64,000 nt of DNA, from assembly GCA_964491015.1 (NCBI GenBank), contig CAZBEY010000001.1, positions 99,629 through 163,628 of the forward strand, written 5' to 3'. A program made the position numbers and the translations under genes. Shown piece after piece: positions 26,269 to 35,619 of the stretch. The stretch comes from JADFRD01 sp964491015 (GTDB lineage: Bacteria > Fidelibacterota > Marinisomatia > Marinisomatales > TCS55). The notes below the pieces were generated by a model. That model was not told the DNA's origin, did not search any database, and saw nothing but the letters and a program-made list of their open reading frames with translations. Within the stretch, counting starts at the first letter, position 1. Every line of letters starts with the position of its first letter.

Positions 26269-27775
26269 ATAGTTCCTCCAGTATTTGTGCACGTTTATGT
26301 TGTTTACGTAATCGAATAAATCCAAATGAAATGATTAAAAAAGATGGTAGAATAATATTAATCCACTTCCAGGTTCGTTTCGTACTGTCTTCTATTTCCT
26401 CGAGTGGCCGGCTGGTAATTTCCCTGGATCGAAGGGCAATCAAATCTTGATCCCCGGCCAAATAATCCACCGCATTCATGACAAAAACATGGTTCGCCTG
26501 GATTCCGCCCCCTCCTTTATCTGCCAAGAATTTTGAGTCAGAAACTAAAATAATTTGGCTGGTGATTTTTGTTTCATTATTAAGAACCGTGGACTTTCCG
26601 GCAAGCATTTTTCCCTGTTCATTCAAGCGGTTCAATGCCGGATTCGTTCTTGGATCAGGATTCATATTATATTGACCGGACATCGTCGATGACCTGTTTG
26701 AACTGGAGAATAGCGGTGTAACGGTCACATAACTCTGGCTGGTATCCACTTTTATTTCACTGGCAAACATGACCGTTAATTGTTCCAAACCATTGACCAT
26801 CGCTTCCCTTTGGTTAAATCTGGTAATGATGGGCAAGAAAGGATATTCCATCGGAACATTCATTTGGATAAAACCCATATTCTGCTGAACACTGACACTA
26901 CCGCATTTGTGATCGAGAACCAGGTTTTCTTCTAATTGAAAACCATAATTTGATAGCAGGTCAAAGATATCCGATTTAACAGGCGTCGCCCTTTGGGTTT
27001 GAATATCTGTGTCTATTCGTCCCTGGGCGAAGAATATATTTCCCCCTCGATTAATAAATGAGACCAAATTCATTTTGGTGTCCGCAGATAGAGAGTCCAA
27101 AACGCCGTTGACTAAAATAACATCAATTTCATCAGGTACCGGCTTATCCAAAACGATATTTCTAACCTGGTAGCGCTGCCTGAGCAATGAAGAGATATTT
27201 TGATTTTTTAACTCGTCATTTTTTTCGAGTTGAGCGATAGCAATGACCTTTTTATCTTTATCCACCAGTTTTTTAATTTTGGTGGTGATTTCGTATTCTA
27301 ACCCGGTGGTTGATTGGATTAATGGAATAATTTCCTTTTGATCTTCATAATTTAAAGTCATTCCCATAAGCACCCGTTTAACTTCTACCTTGTCATTTTC
27401 TACTACCTGTAACTGAACGGGTTGAATACCGGCTTTTTGAGCTTCCTGCTCCAATTTTTCATCTCCATCCGGTTTATAAAATTCAAAATGAATATTTCCA
27501 TTGGAATAGGCAGCATATTCTTCCAGTATATCCTGGAGATAGCGGCGGTTATTCCCATATTCACCGGGAAGATCATCGGAAAAATATACTTTCAATGTGA
27601 GGAGGTCATCGATTTGACCCAGCACATCCTTGCTGGAGTTAGAAAGGGAATACATCTTATTATCGGTAAGGTCAAATCGGAAAAACCAGTTGCGGGAGAT
27701 TAAGTTGACCAGCACAAGCATTACCACCAATGCGGCTATGGAAAGAAAAATTGATTTTTTCTGTTCAAATTTCAT
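26261..27775 (-). CDS. GldG-like ABC transporter auxiliary protein
   Basis: 504 residues from ATG 27775. N-terminal membrane helix (about 10-28) and C-terminal helix near 480, with the extracytoplasmic ABC-transporter auxiliary domain between. Family marks: RFDLTDNKMYSLSNSSKDVL shortly after the helix, LTLKVYFSDDLP, TTGLEYEITTKIKKL, and the central VNGVLDSLS...FINRGGNIFFAQG region. In Flavobacterium GldG works with GldA and GldF in gliding; non-gliding bacteria also carry the set with unknown cargo. A TTG 27 bases upstream would overlap the permease gene; the ATG is preferred. It lies 4 bases after the permease stop. Confidence 0.87.
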   Translation of the reverse strand: MKFEQKKSIFLSIAALVVMLVLVNLISRNWFFRFDLTDNKMYSLSNSSKDVLGQIDDLLTLKVYFSDDLPGEYGNNRRYLQDILEEYAAYSNGNIHFEFYKPDGDEKLEQEAQKAGIQPVQLQVVENDKVEVKRVLMGMTLNYEDQKEIIPLIQSTTGLEYEITTKIKKLVDKDKKVIAIAQLEKNDELKNQNISSLLRQRYQVRNIVLDKPVPDEIDVILVNGVLDSLSADTKMNLVSFINRGGNIFFAQGRIDTDIQTQRATPVKSDIFDLLSNYGFQLEENLVLDHKCGSVSVQQNMGFIQMNVPMEYPFLPIITRFNQREAMVNGLEQLTVMFASEIKVDTSQSYVTVTPLFSSSNRSSTMSGQYNMNPDPRTNPALNRLNEQGKMLAGKSTVLNNETKITSQIILVSDSKFLADKGGGGIQANHVFVMNAVDYLAGDQDLIALRSREITSRPLEEIEDSTKRTWKWINIILPSFLIISFGFIRLRKQHKRAQILEELYD

Positions 27776-27779
27776 TGTT

Positions 27780-28493
27780 TCAACCCCACTTTCTTGCGTC
27801 AAGCGTTCGAATAGTTATATAAAGGAAAAATCCAATTAATGAAATAAAGTAAATAATATTTCTTGAATCCATGACTCCTCTGGAAATATTTGACAGGTGA
27901 AAATTTATACTCAAGAATTGAACCACCCCGGCAATAGATACAGGGATGAAAACAAGCATCCAGTCCATTAGGGAAAAAACCAACACCAGGAAGACTCCAA
28001 TGATGAATGCCACTACTTGATTTTCAGTAACGCTACTGGCAAATGTACCTACAGCCGAATACACAGCCCCGACAAACGCCAATCCCATGTATCCGCTGAA
28101 TACAGCGCCATAATCTATATTGGTTCCGACGTACATCAAGGTAACAAGATGAATAACGGTTGCCAGTAAACCCAGCAAAATTAATGTGAATGCTGCCAGG
28201 AATTTCCCGAGAACAAATTCATAAGTTTCCATTGGAAGAGTGTCAATCAGTTCCATGGTGCCAATATTTTTCTCTCTTGCGATCAACCCCATGGAAACAG
28301 CCGGAACAAAAAATAAATAAATCAACGGAACGATATTGAAAAGTGAACGCATATCGGACTGGTTAAATAAGAAAAAGGTATTGATAAAAAAGTACCCATT
28401 GATGACGGCAAATATGACCAGAAAAATATATGCCATGGGACTATTGAAAAAGGTGCGCATTTCTTTCAGGAAAACGGATCGTGTATTATGCAT
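27780..28493 (-). CDS. ABC-2 type permease, GldF-like
   Basis: Integral membrane permease of 237 residues with six helices, matching the ABC-2 subfamily linked to GldG. The N-terminus VFLKEMRTFFNSPMAYIFL is characteristic, as is LIAREKNIGTMELIDTLPM before the third helix. It overlaps the ATPase gene by 8 bp. Together with the ATPase and GldG-like protein it forms an inner-membrane transporter of unknown substrate. Confidence 0.9.
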   Translation of the reverse strand: MHNTRSVFLKEMRTFFNSPMAYIFLVIFAVINGYFFINTFFLFNQSDMRSLFNIVPLIYLFFVPAVSMGLIAREKNIGTMELIDTLPMETYEFVLGKFLAAFTLILLGLLATVIHLVTLMYVGTNIDYGAVFSGYMGLAFVGAVYSAVGTFASSVTENQVVAFIIGVFLVLVFSLMDWMLVFIPVSIAGVVQFLSINFHLSNISRGVMDSRNIIYFISLIGFFLYITIRTLDARKWG

Positions 28494-29430
28494 TGTTGCC
28501 TCCTGATACGGTCAAGGTTCTAAAGACATCTTCCAGATTTGCGCTGTGGGGAACCATGGATAAAATAACCCATCCTTTTTCCACCGAATATTTGAATATT
28601 TTCTCACGGGGATCTTTTTCCCTTGAATATTCTAATTGAAATTGATGTCCATTGGCAATATCACTCATTTTAACAAGTTCGATACCAGGAACCGATTCAA
28701 CTAAATGGTGGATGTCCTCGGTAGTGGAAAGATTGGTTTCCATGGAGAGTAGAACATTCCCCATAAAATTTCTCATGAGTTCATCGCTGGTACCATCAGC
28801 CACAATTTCACCTTTGTGAATAATCATAATTCGATCGACAGTTACCTGAATTTCCTGCAAAATATGACTGGACATGAGGACCAGTTTTTCTTTTCCGACC
28901 CTTTTAATCAATTCACGAATTTCAACAATTTGGTTTGGATCAAGCCCTGTCACCGGTTCGTCTAAAATTAATATTTCCGGATCGTGGATCATGGAAGCCG
29001 CGAGTCCAATACGCTGCTTGTATCCTTTAGAACATTCAGATATAAGTTTGTGAATCACACCTTTTAATCCGCATTGTTCTACTACTTTATGCAATGCTTC
29101 CCTAAAGGGCTTCCCGGTGATTCCTCTGATATCTGAAATGAAAGATAAATAGTCGTGAACAACCATTTCACCGTAGAGGGGATTCAATTCAGGCAAATAG
29201 CCAATTTTTCTTTGAATTTCCTTGGCGTGATTCACAATATTCAAATCATCAACTTCCACCCTGCCGGCTGTTGGCAATAAATAACCGGTAATCATTTTTA
29301 AAGCAGTCGTTTTTCCTGCGCCGTTTGCACCAAGGAATCCAACGATTTCACCATCGTTTATTTCGAAGTTAATGGACTTAACCGCTTGGACTTCATTATA
29401 GTTTTTAGATAAATCGGTGACCTTAATCAC
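28486..29430 (-). CDS. ABC transporter ATP-binding protein, GldA-like
   Basis: ATPase of 314 residues. Walker A GANGAGKTT (34-42), Q-loop region PELNPLYGEM, a signature in the variant form CSKGYKQR (about 133-140), and Walker B ILILDEPVTGLDP (D157, E158). The C-terminal 80 residues form the extra domain typical of ABC-2 drug/GldA-type ATPases. The start is GTG at 29430, backed by AAGGAG about 10 bases upstream. First gene of the four-gene operon; its promoter should be in the 29431-30104 gap. Confidence 0.93.
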   Translation of the reverse strand: MIKVTDLSKNYNEVQAVKSINFEINDGEIVGFLGANGAGKTTALKMITGYLLPTAGRVEVDDLNIVNHAKEIQRKIGYLPELNPLYGEMVVHDYLSFISDIRGITGKPFREALHKVVEQCGLKGVIHKLISECSKGYKQRIGLAASMIHDPEILILDEPVTGLDPNQIVEIRELIKRVGKEKLVLMSSHILQEIQVTVDRIMIIHKGEIVADGTSDELMRNFMGNVLLSMETNLSTTEDIHHLVESVPGIELVKMSDIANGHQFQLEYSREKDPREKIFKYSVEKGWVILSMVPHSANLEDVFRTLTVSGGNNA

Positions 29431-30104
29431 TGTCAGTTTTCTCCTTATTACTAAAGTTTAGTTATAGTAAAATGTTATATTAACCAAAATCAATTGAAAA
29501 AGTTCCGGCGAATTTATAAACATTCTTGCCATATTTCAACGAAGAGCCTGACAGAATTTTTTTATCCCTTTTTGTCAAAATATCTCCGAAATATTCTTGT
29601 TTCAAATTAGTCCAATCTTAATAGAGCAAATGAATTCAGATCTTTTCAGCCACGAGCTATTGGTGGGTAAATAATATGATTAAATAATTGTCAACCTTTC
29701 AAAGGTTTCAAACCTTTGAAAGGATTAATGTTGATTGCATAAATAACTATGCGGATTTGATACACTATATCAGCTTTGGGATGGAGAAATTAGTGGAAGA
29801 ATTTCTAAATATGTAACCTCATTCAGTTCAGTTTGAATTTGATACTAAATATTGAAAACACTTTATCAAGCTTTTTTCAAAGGTCTACAGTGCGATACTT
29901 GTTAAAATTGCACGAGAAACATATGTAAGTTCTTTTCCCGCCCAAATCTACTTTTCAGGTACTCTACTTTTTTCCAAGGGGATTAAAACTTCAAGTCCAC
30001 CTTGAACTGGTTTTATTTTTTTATTCCTGTCAATTCCGCCGGTGTAATAATCCAGTTGTTATCAATGTTTATTATTGTTCTTATAATATTATACCTCTAT
30101 TCAT
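29431..30104. other. Large intergenic region without a recognisable gene
   Basis: About 670 bases of A+T-rich DNA between two minus-strand genes. It should contain the promoter for the GldA-like operon at its left end. The only strong structure is the palindrome at 29695-29723 (separate entry). I see no tRNA, no open frame with coding character and no array of repeats. Confidence 0.5.
29695..29723. repeat. Perfect 29-base inverted repeat
   Basis: CCTTTCAAAGGTTT and its exact reverse complement AAACCTTTGAAAGG flank a single C. It can form a 14-bp hairpin in RNA or a cruciform in DNA. No T-run follows on either strand, so it is not a standard terminator. It does not recur elsewhere in the window by eye. 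It may be a dispersed palindromic element or a protein-binding site. Confidence 0.75.
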
Positions 30105-30806
30105 CTACATGGATAAATGTTCTTTTTTCACAAAAGACCGCCATTCATTCCACATGGTTAAATTGGACAGAATTTCATCCCTGAATTGTGGATTAAATGA
30201 TTCAAAATATCCGTATTCTTTTTGAATTTTAAAGTGGGGTTCTCCCTTGACAGTATATTCCGGAAGAAGTGTTTCTTTTCCTTCATTTAATTCAGTAATA
30301 CAATACCCTCTCCGGCGGCATAGACCTGAATCCAATGTAGCGTCCTGCCTGATCCATTTTCTCTCGATATATACAACCGAGAGCCCATGGTAGCGTAGTA
30401 CTCCGTCAGAAATGATTGAACGATACCTTGTTTTCATCAATGGATAATCAATCACATCCTGATAAACCAATGCAGATGGGATTCCAGCCGCCCGGTATAG
30501 TGCTGTCTGTAATATGGATTTTTGATGACAAAATCCTCTTTTTTCTTTTAAAATAACCGATGCTTTCCAATTTTCCGGACCGGTAATTTTCGGAGCAAAA
30601 TCATATATAATTTCATCTCTAACAAATCGAAATATTGCTTCTGCTTTATTCCACGGATCATTCAGTCCATTGGTTAATTCCTGAACTTTAGTCTGGATAT
30701 CCGGATGATGATAATCCATGAATTCATCCGGCTGAAGACATCGATCCGGGCTCAGCTCATGGGGATCTAAAAGACCAGTAATATTTAATTCTTTAAAAGA
30801 AGTCAT
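30105..30806 (-). CDS. Transglutaminase-like cysteine protease-fold protein
   Basis: 233 residues, no signal peptide, so probably cytosolic. The transglutaminase-core triad is visible: C93 in KRGFCHQKSIL, H140 in RYHGLSVVYI and D155 in IRQDATLDSG. The N-terminal part (AEAIFRFVRDEIIYDF) is the usual helix before the core. Bacterial members are mostly proteases or amide hydrolases rather than cross-linkers; substrate unknown. It stands alone, minus strand, 177 bases upstream of yjbQ in transcript order. Confidence 0.85.
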   Translation of the reverse strand: MTSFKELNITGLLDPHELSPDRCLQPDEFMDYHHPDIQTKVQELTNGLNDPWNKAEAIFRFVRDEIIYDFAPKITGPENWKASVILKEKRGFCHQKSILQTALYRAAGIPSALVYQDVIDYPLMKTRYRSIISDGVLRYHGLSVVYIERKWIRQDATLDSGLCRRRGYCITELNEGKETLLPEYTVKGEPHFKIQKEYGYFESFNPQFRDEILSNLTMWNEWRSFVKKEHLSM

Positions 30807-30984
30807 TCAATGTTTCCTGCAATTCAATTTTAATACAAAGCCACTTTCGTGTCATTTAAACAGCCCCAAGGTGATCGCCGCAATAGTCACAACCCAATTG
30901 TTGTGACTCTTTCGCGATAACAATTTTTCTGCTTTTTTAAAAGTAAAAAATAGTGTATTTGATAGCCCTTTTTGAATAAGCATT

Positions 30985-31407
30985 CTATTCACCGATTATT
31001 TTCACCAACACACGTTTTTCCCTTCTGCCGTCGAATTCTCCGTAGAATATTTGTTCCCAGGGTCCAAAATGTAACTGCCCGTCCGTAATGGCTACGACTA
31101 CTTCTCTCCCCATTATCTGTCGTTTATGATGGGCATCACCGTTATCTTCCCCGGTTCTATTGTGGAGATACCGATCCGGACCGGCATCAAATGGTGCCAA
31201 TTCTTCTAGCCAATGTTTATAATCTTCATGCAATCCCGGTTCGTCATCATTAATGAAAACAGATGCCGTAATGTGCATTGCATTCACCAGACATAATCCG
31301 TTTTGAATTCCGCTTTCTTTCACGGTATTCTCCACGTCAGATGTAATATTTACAAACCCCATTCGTGTGGGGATTTGGAACCAGAGTTCTTTGTGAAATG
31401 CTTTCAT
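30985..31407 (-). CDS. yjbQ: YjbQ family protein (UPF0047)
   Basis: 140 residues, typical length. Conserved features of YjbQ: GFVNITSDVENTV near the start, GLCLVNAMHITASVFIND with H45, a metal-binding-like His/Asp cluster in NGDAHHKRQIMGREVVVAI, and the ending LHFGPWEQIFYGEFDGRREK. Members have been annotated as secondary thiamine-phosphate synthases from complementation work; the physiological role is not settled. No thiamine genes are adjacent. Confidence 0.92.
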   Translation of the reverse strand: MKAFHKELWFQIPTRMGFVNITSDVENTVKESGIQNGLCLVNAMHITASVFINDDEPGLHEDYKHWLEELAPFDAGPDRYLHNRTGEDNGDAHHKRQIMGREVVVAITDGQLHFGPWEQIFYGEFDGRREKRVLVKIIGE

Positions 31408-31707
31408 TCCTGATCCTTATGGTTTTATTAAACCGGCATCGGACAGTCGATTTTTATACCCCCAGCCTTCTCTGATACTACGGAAAGCAAGCTTTTTGTG
31501 TCCCCTGTTAGCGTTAGCGCAGGGGAACAAATTAGGATAAAACCACTGACTTTTTCCACAATGACTAAACCCCCATCTAAATCTTCCCCAAAATGTGGAA
31601 GACTTCGTAGAATGGGAGAGAATTAAAGAGTGGTATTTTGATAAGAGAAGAATATTGATTATCATACGATCGCTACCGCTAACTTATGTTGGATTTATGC
31701 TCTTACA
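31408..31707. other. Intergenic region with two hairpins, no gene
   Basis: 300 bases between yjbQ and the FAH-family gene. It contains TCCCCTG...CAGGGGA at 31501-31526 (7-bp stem, 12-base loop, itself holding GCGTTAGCG) and TCTTCC...GGAAGA at 31582-31602. The second is embedded in CTAAACCCCCATCTAAATC, which reads like a degraded dispersed intergenic repeat of FCB genomes. An 82-codon open frame on the minus strand here has no coding character. Confidence 0.5.
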
Positions 31708-32397
31708 CTATATAATTGTGATTGTTAATGATTGCAATCCATCAATTTCCGCAAGAATAGTATCGCCCCTTTCTAACTTTCCTACACCATCGGGTGTACC
31801 GGTAAAAATCAGATCTCCCGGGTAAAGAGTAAAATATTCAGATATTTCAGAAATAATTTTGGTAACCGGTCGAATCATTTCATTAATATTACCTTCCTGG
31901 CGATTCGTCCCATTGACGCTTAAGCTAATATGGCCTTCTTTAGGGTGTCCGGATTTATTTACCGGGGTAATATCTGAAACCGGCGCTGAAAGCGGTATAC
32001 TTTTGGCCAACGTCCAGGGGTGCCCTTTCTTCTTTGATTCATTTTGGATATCCCGGCAGGTTAAGTCAATTCCGACAGAATAACCAAAAACATACTCCCC
32101 TGCTTTCTCTATCGAAATTTTCTCACCTTCCTTTCCCATAGCAATAACCAATTCCACTTCATGCTGAAAATTGGTAGTAAATCTCGGTATAGCTATTTTC
32201 TTTCCATTGGTGACAATCGCCTCCGGTGGTTTTAAAAATAACACAAATGGCACATCCTCATTATGATTCTTATACCCCATTTCAGCGATATGCTTCCTAT
32301 AATTCCTGCCTACACAGAAAATTCTATGGACGCTAAATAACTCATCTGACCCAGCTATGGGGACTTCCATTTTAGGTGGATCATTAAAATCTTTCAT
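31708..32397 (-). CDS. Fumarylacetoacetate hydrolase family protein
   Basis: 229 residues, cytosolic. FAH-fold signatures: IFCVGRNYRKHIAEMG, FLKPPEAIV, the metal-binding acidic residues in NFQHEVELVIAMG and GIDLTCRDIQ, then KGHPWTLAKS and the ending GDLIFTGTPDGVGKLERGD. This subgroup (YcgM-like, single domain) includes acylpyruvases and oxaloacetate decarboxylases; the exact substrate is not known here. It is 6 bases downstream of the cysteine desulfurase gene, so the two are probably co-transcribed. Confidence 0.92.
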   Translation of the reverse strand: MKDFNDPPKMEVPIAGSDELFSVHRIFCVGRNYRKHIAEMGYKNHNEDVPFVLFLKPPEAIVTNGKKIAIPRFTTNFQHEVELVIAMGKEGEKISIEKAGEYVFGYSVGIDLTCRDIQNESKKKGHPWTLAKSIPLSAPVSDITPVNKSGHPKEGHISLSVNGTNRQEGNINEMIRPVTKIISEISEYFTLYPGDLIFTGTPDGVGKLERGDTILAEIDGLQSLTITII

Positions 32398-32403
32398 AAT
32401 ACT

Positions 32404-33540
32404 TTAGGATCTCCTAACTGCTTTAATGATTTCTTTTGCAGCAAAGTGAATATCTTCCTCATTGGTAAATCGTCCTAATCCGATACGAAGTGATGCTTTT
32501 GCTACTTTATCGCTGTGACCAAGGGCACGCAATACATAGCTGGACTCCAGGTTCGCGCTGGAGCAGGCTGATCCTGAAGAGACAGCAACATGATTCAGGT
32601 TCATCAATAAACGATCTCCATCCGTGTTGGGGAATGTAAAATTAACATTATTTGGCAACCGGTGGTCCATACTTCCATTTATCAATGTATTCGGCATTGA
32701 TCCAATTATTTTGTTAATCAAAATATCACGGAGTTTTAATTGTTCGCTGTTATCATCGTCGCGATTGTCACTGCATAATTCAACAGCTTTTCCCAAACCG
32801 ACTATTTGTGGAACGGGCAGCGTCCCTGACCGCAAGCCGCCTTCTTGACCTCCACCATGTATTTGGGGTATCAAATCATTACGGTTCCTTGTACTGATAT
32901 ATAAAAAACCAATTCCTTTAGGACCATAAATCTTATGGGCAGTTCCGGTTAAAAAATTGATATTCATTTCATTTACAATTATGGGAAGTTTCCCAAATGT
33001 CTGAGCTGCATCCACAAGGAAAGCGATGTTACTTTGTTGACATATTTTCCCAATTTCACCAATGGGTTGAATGACGCCAATTTCGTTATTTGCGTGCATA
33101 ATTGCCACCAGAACCGTATCATTTCGAATGGCGTTACTTACCGATTTGGGATCAACCCTGCCGTCCCTCTCTACATCAAGATATGTAATATCAAATCCGT
33201 CTTTCGCCATGGCTCTGCAAGAATCCAAAACAGCATTATGTTCCGTCACTTGCGTGATGATATGTTTTCCTTTAATTCTTTTTGATTGGCATATACCCTT
33301 AATCACCAAGTTGATAGATTCAGTGGCTCCGCTGGTAAATATTATTTCTCTTGTTTTTGCTTTTAGTTCGGCGCTTATAATTTTTCTGGATTTTTCTACA
33401 GCCTCTTTTGCTTCCCAACCCTGGAGATGTCGGCTGGAAGCGTTCCCGAATTTCTCAATAAAGTAGGGTTCCATTACCGAAAAAACCTTCGGGTCCATTG
33501 GAGTGGTTGCATTATTATCCAAATAGACTTGTTTAGCCAT
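32404..33540 (-). CDS. Cysteine desulfurase, IscS/NifS class I
   Basis: PLP enzyme of 378 residues releasing sulfur from cysteine for Fe-S clusters or thio-modification. YLDNNATTP start motif, FTSGATESIN, H101 in TEHNAVLD, DAAQ, the PLP lysine K203 in GTAHKIYGPKGIG, and the catalytic C326 in VSSGSACSSANLESSYVLRALG-like sequence (read as SSGSACSS then YVLRALG). Class I by residue pattern. No iscU or other Isc genes are adjacent; a cupin gene lies upstream with an 8-bp overlap, so whether it serves Fe-S or tRNA thiolation is unclear. Confidence 0.94.
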   Translation of the reverse strand: MAKQVYLDNNATTPMDPKVFSVMEPYFIEKFGNASSRHLQGWEAKEAVEKSRKIISAELKAKTREIIFTSGATESINLVIKGICQSKRIKGKHIITQVTEHNAVLDSCRAMAKDGFDITYLDVERDGRVDPKSVSNAIRNDTVLVAIMHANNEIGVIQPIGEIGKICQQSNIAFLVDAAQTFGKLPIIVNEMNINFLTGTAHKIYGPKGIGFLYISTRNRNDLIPQIHGGGQEGGLRSGTLPVPQIVGLGKAVELCSDNRDDDNSEQLKLRDILINKIIGSMPNTLINGSMDHRLPNNVNFTFPNTDGDRLLMNLNHVAVSSGSACSSANLESSYVLRALGHSDKVAKASLRIGLGRFTNEEDIHFAAKEIIKAVRRS

Positions 33541-34018
33541 TTTGTTTTCGACCTGACCGGCTATGACGTTTTTCCTTCAAGTATTTTAATAAACTTTTTA
33601 CCTCTTCATCATTTTTATACCATATTGGTGGTTCATCGTAATCAGGTTTTCCATCATCAATCAGCGTTTTTGATTCTAATTTTTTCGGATAATCTTTTAC
33701 GGGGATACCTCCGACACAAATCGCAATTAAGTTATTTTCATCACCCGCTTTTAATGCCCGTTTACCGTCCGGATCAACTTTAATAACATCACCTTTTTGT
33801 ATTTTTATTTCTTCACCATCAATTTGAATAATACCCGCACCATCAAGAATAATATATATTTCTTCCTGTTCTTGGTGTTGATGGAGAAATTTATACCCTT
33901 TACCTACTTTAATGTGGATCAATCCAATACCAACTGCTTTAAGATTTAAATCATCTTTTAAAAAGGTAATCCATTCGGGCAGATTATCAAAATCCATTGA
34001 CGTTTTCGAATAGTTCAT
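33533..34018 (-). CDS. Cupin-domain protein
   Basis: 161 residues, single cupin barrel. Motif 1 is KFLHQHQEQEEIYIILDGAG, which gives the His-x-His...Glu metal ligands; motif 2 (KGDVIKVDPDGKRAL) has lost the usual histidine. The C-terminal third is charged and extends beyond the barrel. It overlaps the cysteine desulfurase start by 8 bp. Enzyme or sensor function cannot be assigned. Confidence 0.83.
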   Translation of the reverse strand: MNYSKTSMDFDNLPEWITFLKDDLNLKAVGIGLIHIKVGKGYKFLHQHQEQEEIYIILDGAGIIQIDGEEIKIQKGDVIKVDPDGKRALKAGDENNLIAICVGGIPVKDYPKKLESKTLIDDGKPDYDEPPIWYKNDEEVKSLLKYLKEKRHSRSGRKQNG

Positions 34019-34106
34019 TATTCTTTATCTAATTGGGATGGTTATGATCGATGAATTCATTGAACAGAGGGCCATGAAGAAGAGAAGTTAATAGAACGCG
34101 TTTCGT

Positions 34107-35528
34107 TCAGATATTTTTTGAATTATTGACTTCAAATGCTTGTAAAATTATTCCGATACATGTTGTCAGTTTTTTTGCGTACGATATGTGTAAAAACTCA
34201 TTCGGTCCATGGGCATTTGATTGAGGTCCCAGTACACCGGTGATCACAAATTGTGCATTGGGGAATTTCTCTCCCAACATGGACATAAAAGGAATTGAAC
34301 CCCCTTCACCCATGGACAAAGCCGGCTTTCCGAATACCGATTCAGATGCTGTTTGAATAGCATCATTCAGCCATTGAGATAAGGTTGGCGCTTCCCATCC
34401 TGTTGCAGACTTATCAAAAGCTAATTTTACTTTAGCGCCGTATGGTACATGGTTCTGTAATGTTTTTTCAACCGCTTTTTGCGCAAAATTCCCGTCAAGT
34501 GTTGGAGGAATTCGTAATGAAAGTTTTAAAGCTGTATACGGTCTGAGAACATTCCCACCATCCTCCACCGCAGGAATGCCATCCATACCCACAATAGATA
34601 ACATGGGCCGCCATGTCCGATTTATAACCATTTCCACTTTATCATCAGTCATGGGGCCTGCTTTATCAATCCACGGTAAAGTATTAAACACTTTATCCCC
34701 CAGAACATTTACCATGGTTTTTACTTCTTCAACTCTGTAACCCGGTATATTCACATAAAGATCTTCAAGTAAAATTTGTCCATTCTTTTCATCTTCAAGG
34801 CGAGATAATAGCTGTCTGATAATTCGAAAAGAGGAAGGGATGATACCGCTTCCTACACCTGAATGAATCCCTTCTTTTAAAATATCAACCCTCAACGTAC
34901 ATCCGACCATTCCTCTTAAGGATGTAGTATTCCAAAATTGTTCATAGTTCCCAACCCCGGAATCCAAACAGATCACCAAATCGGGTGATCCAATAACATC
35001 GCTGCAATGATCCATGTAAAAAGGAAGGTCCGGTGAACCGCTTTCTTCTGAACATTCTATCATGATTACAATTCTTGGCAGATCAATGCCTTGCTGTAAT
35101 AAAGCATTTACGGCACACACAGAAGAAAATACTGCATACCCATCATCAGCCCCGCCTCTACCGTACAATTTACCGTCTTTTAATACGGGCTTCCATGGTC
35201 CCAACTCTTCAGCCCAACCTTCCATTTCCGGCTGCTTGTCCAAGTGACCATACATCAAAACTGTACCATCAATTGAACCGGGAATATCCAATAGTAGCAA
35301 AGGCGTCCGGTCATTTTCCACAAACTGATGAAGAATACCGGACTGGGGTTTATGTTTTTTAATCCAATCGGAAACCAAATTAATCACCTTATCCATATAC
35401 CCATTGGCTTTCCAATTTGGATCAAATACGGGTGATTTATTGGGTATTTTTATATATTCGAATAACGTTGGTAATATGTCGTTATCCCAAAATATGTTAA
35501 TCAATTTTTGCAGTTTTCCGGATTCCAT
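34107..35528 (-). CDS. M20 family metallopeptidase (dipeptidase)
   Basis: 473 residues from ATG 35528. Di-zinc peptidase motifs: LMYGHLDKQPEMEGW, GRGGADDGYAVFSSV, the catalytic Glu pair in MIECSEESGSPD, DLVICLDSG, and a late GPQSNAHGPNEFLHI. The central dimerisation domain lies at about 200-330. A TTG far upstream (35630) would add 34 residues that read into the divergent gene and look non-coding. Without a signal peptide it should be cytosolic and degrade dipeptides or related substrates. Divergent from the GHL10 gene. Confidence 0.92.
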   Translation of the reverse strand: MESGKLQKLINIFWDNDILPTLFEYIKIPNKSPVFDPNWKANGYMDKVINLVSDWIKKHKPQSGILHQFVENDRTPLLLLDIPGSIDGTVLMYGHLDKQPEMEGWAEELGPWKPVLKDGKLYGRGGADDGYAVFSSVCAVNALLQQGIDLPRIVIMIECSEESGSPDLPFYMDHCSDVIGSPDLVICLDSGVGNYEQFWNTTSLRGMVGCTLRVDILKEGIHSGVGSGIIPSSFRIIRQLLSRLEDEKNGQILLEDLYVNIPGYRVEEVKTMVNVLGDKVFNTLPWIDKAGPMTDDKVEMVINRTWRPMLSIVGMDGIPAVEDGGNVLRPYTALKLSLRIPPTLDGNFAQKAVEKTLQNHVPYGAKVKLAFDKSATGWEAPTLSQWLNDAIQTASESVFGKPALSMGEGGSIPFMSMLGEKFPNAQFVITGVLGPQSNAHGPNEFLHISYAKKLTTCIGIILQAFEVNNSKNI

Positions 35529-35619
35529 ATGCTGTTGTGACCAATTTTGTGTGAATAAAGTAAGGTAAAATTTAAGGATGAATCGTGTTCCATTATACAA
35601 ACTCAATGTAATTTTTACA

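Noticed and set aside
29431..30104. tRNA or structured RNA in the 670-bp gap
   Set aside because: No cloverleaf, no CCA end, no G+C-rich conserved block on either strand.
31417..31665. 82-codon open frame on the minus strand between yjbQ and the FAH gene
   Set aside because: It runs through two hairpins and a degraded repeat, has no ribosome-binding site, and its amino-acid composition is not protein-like.
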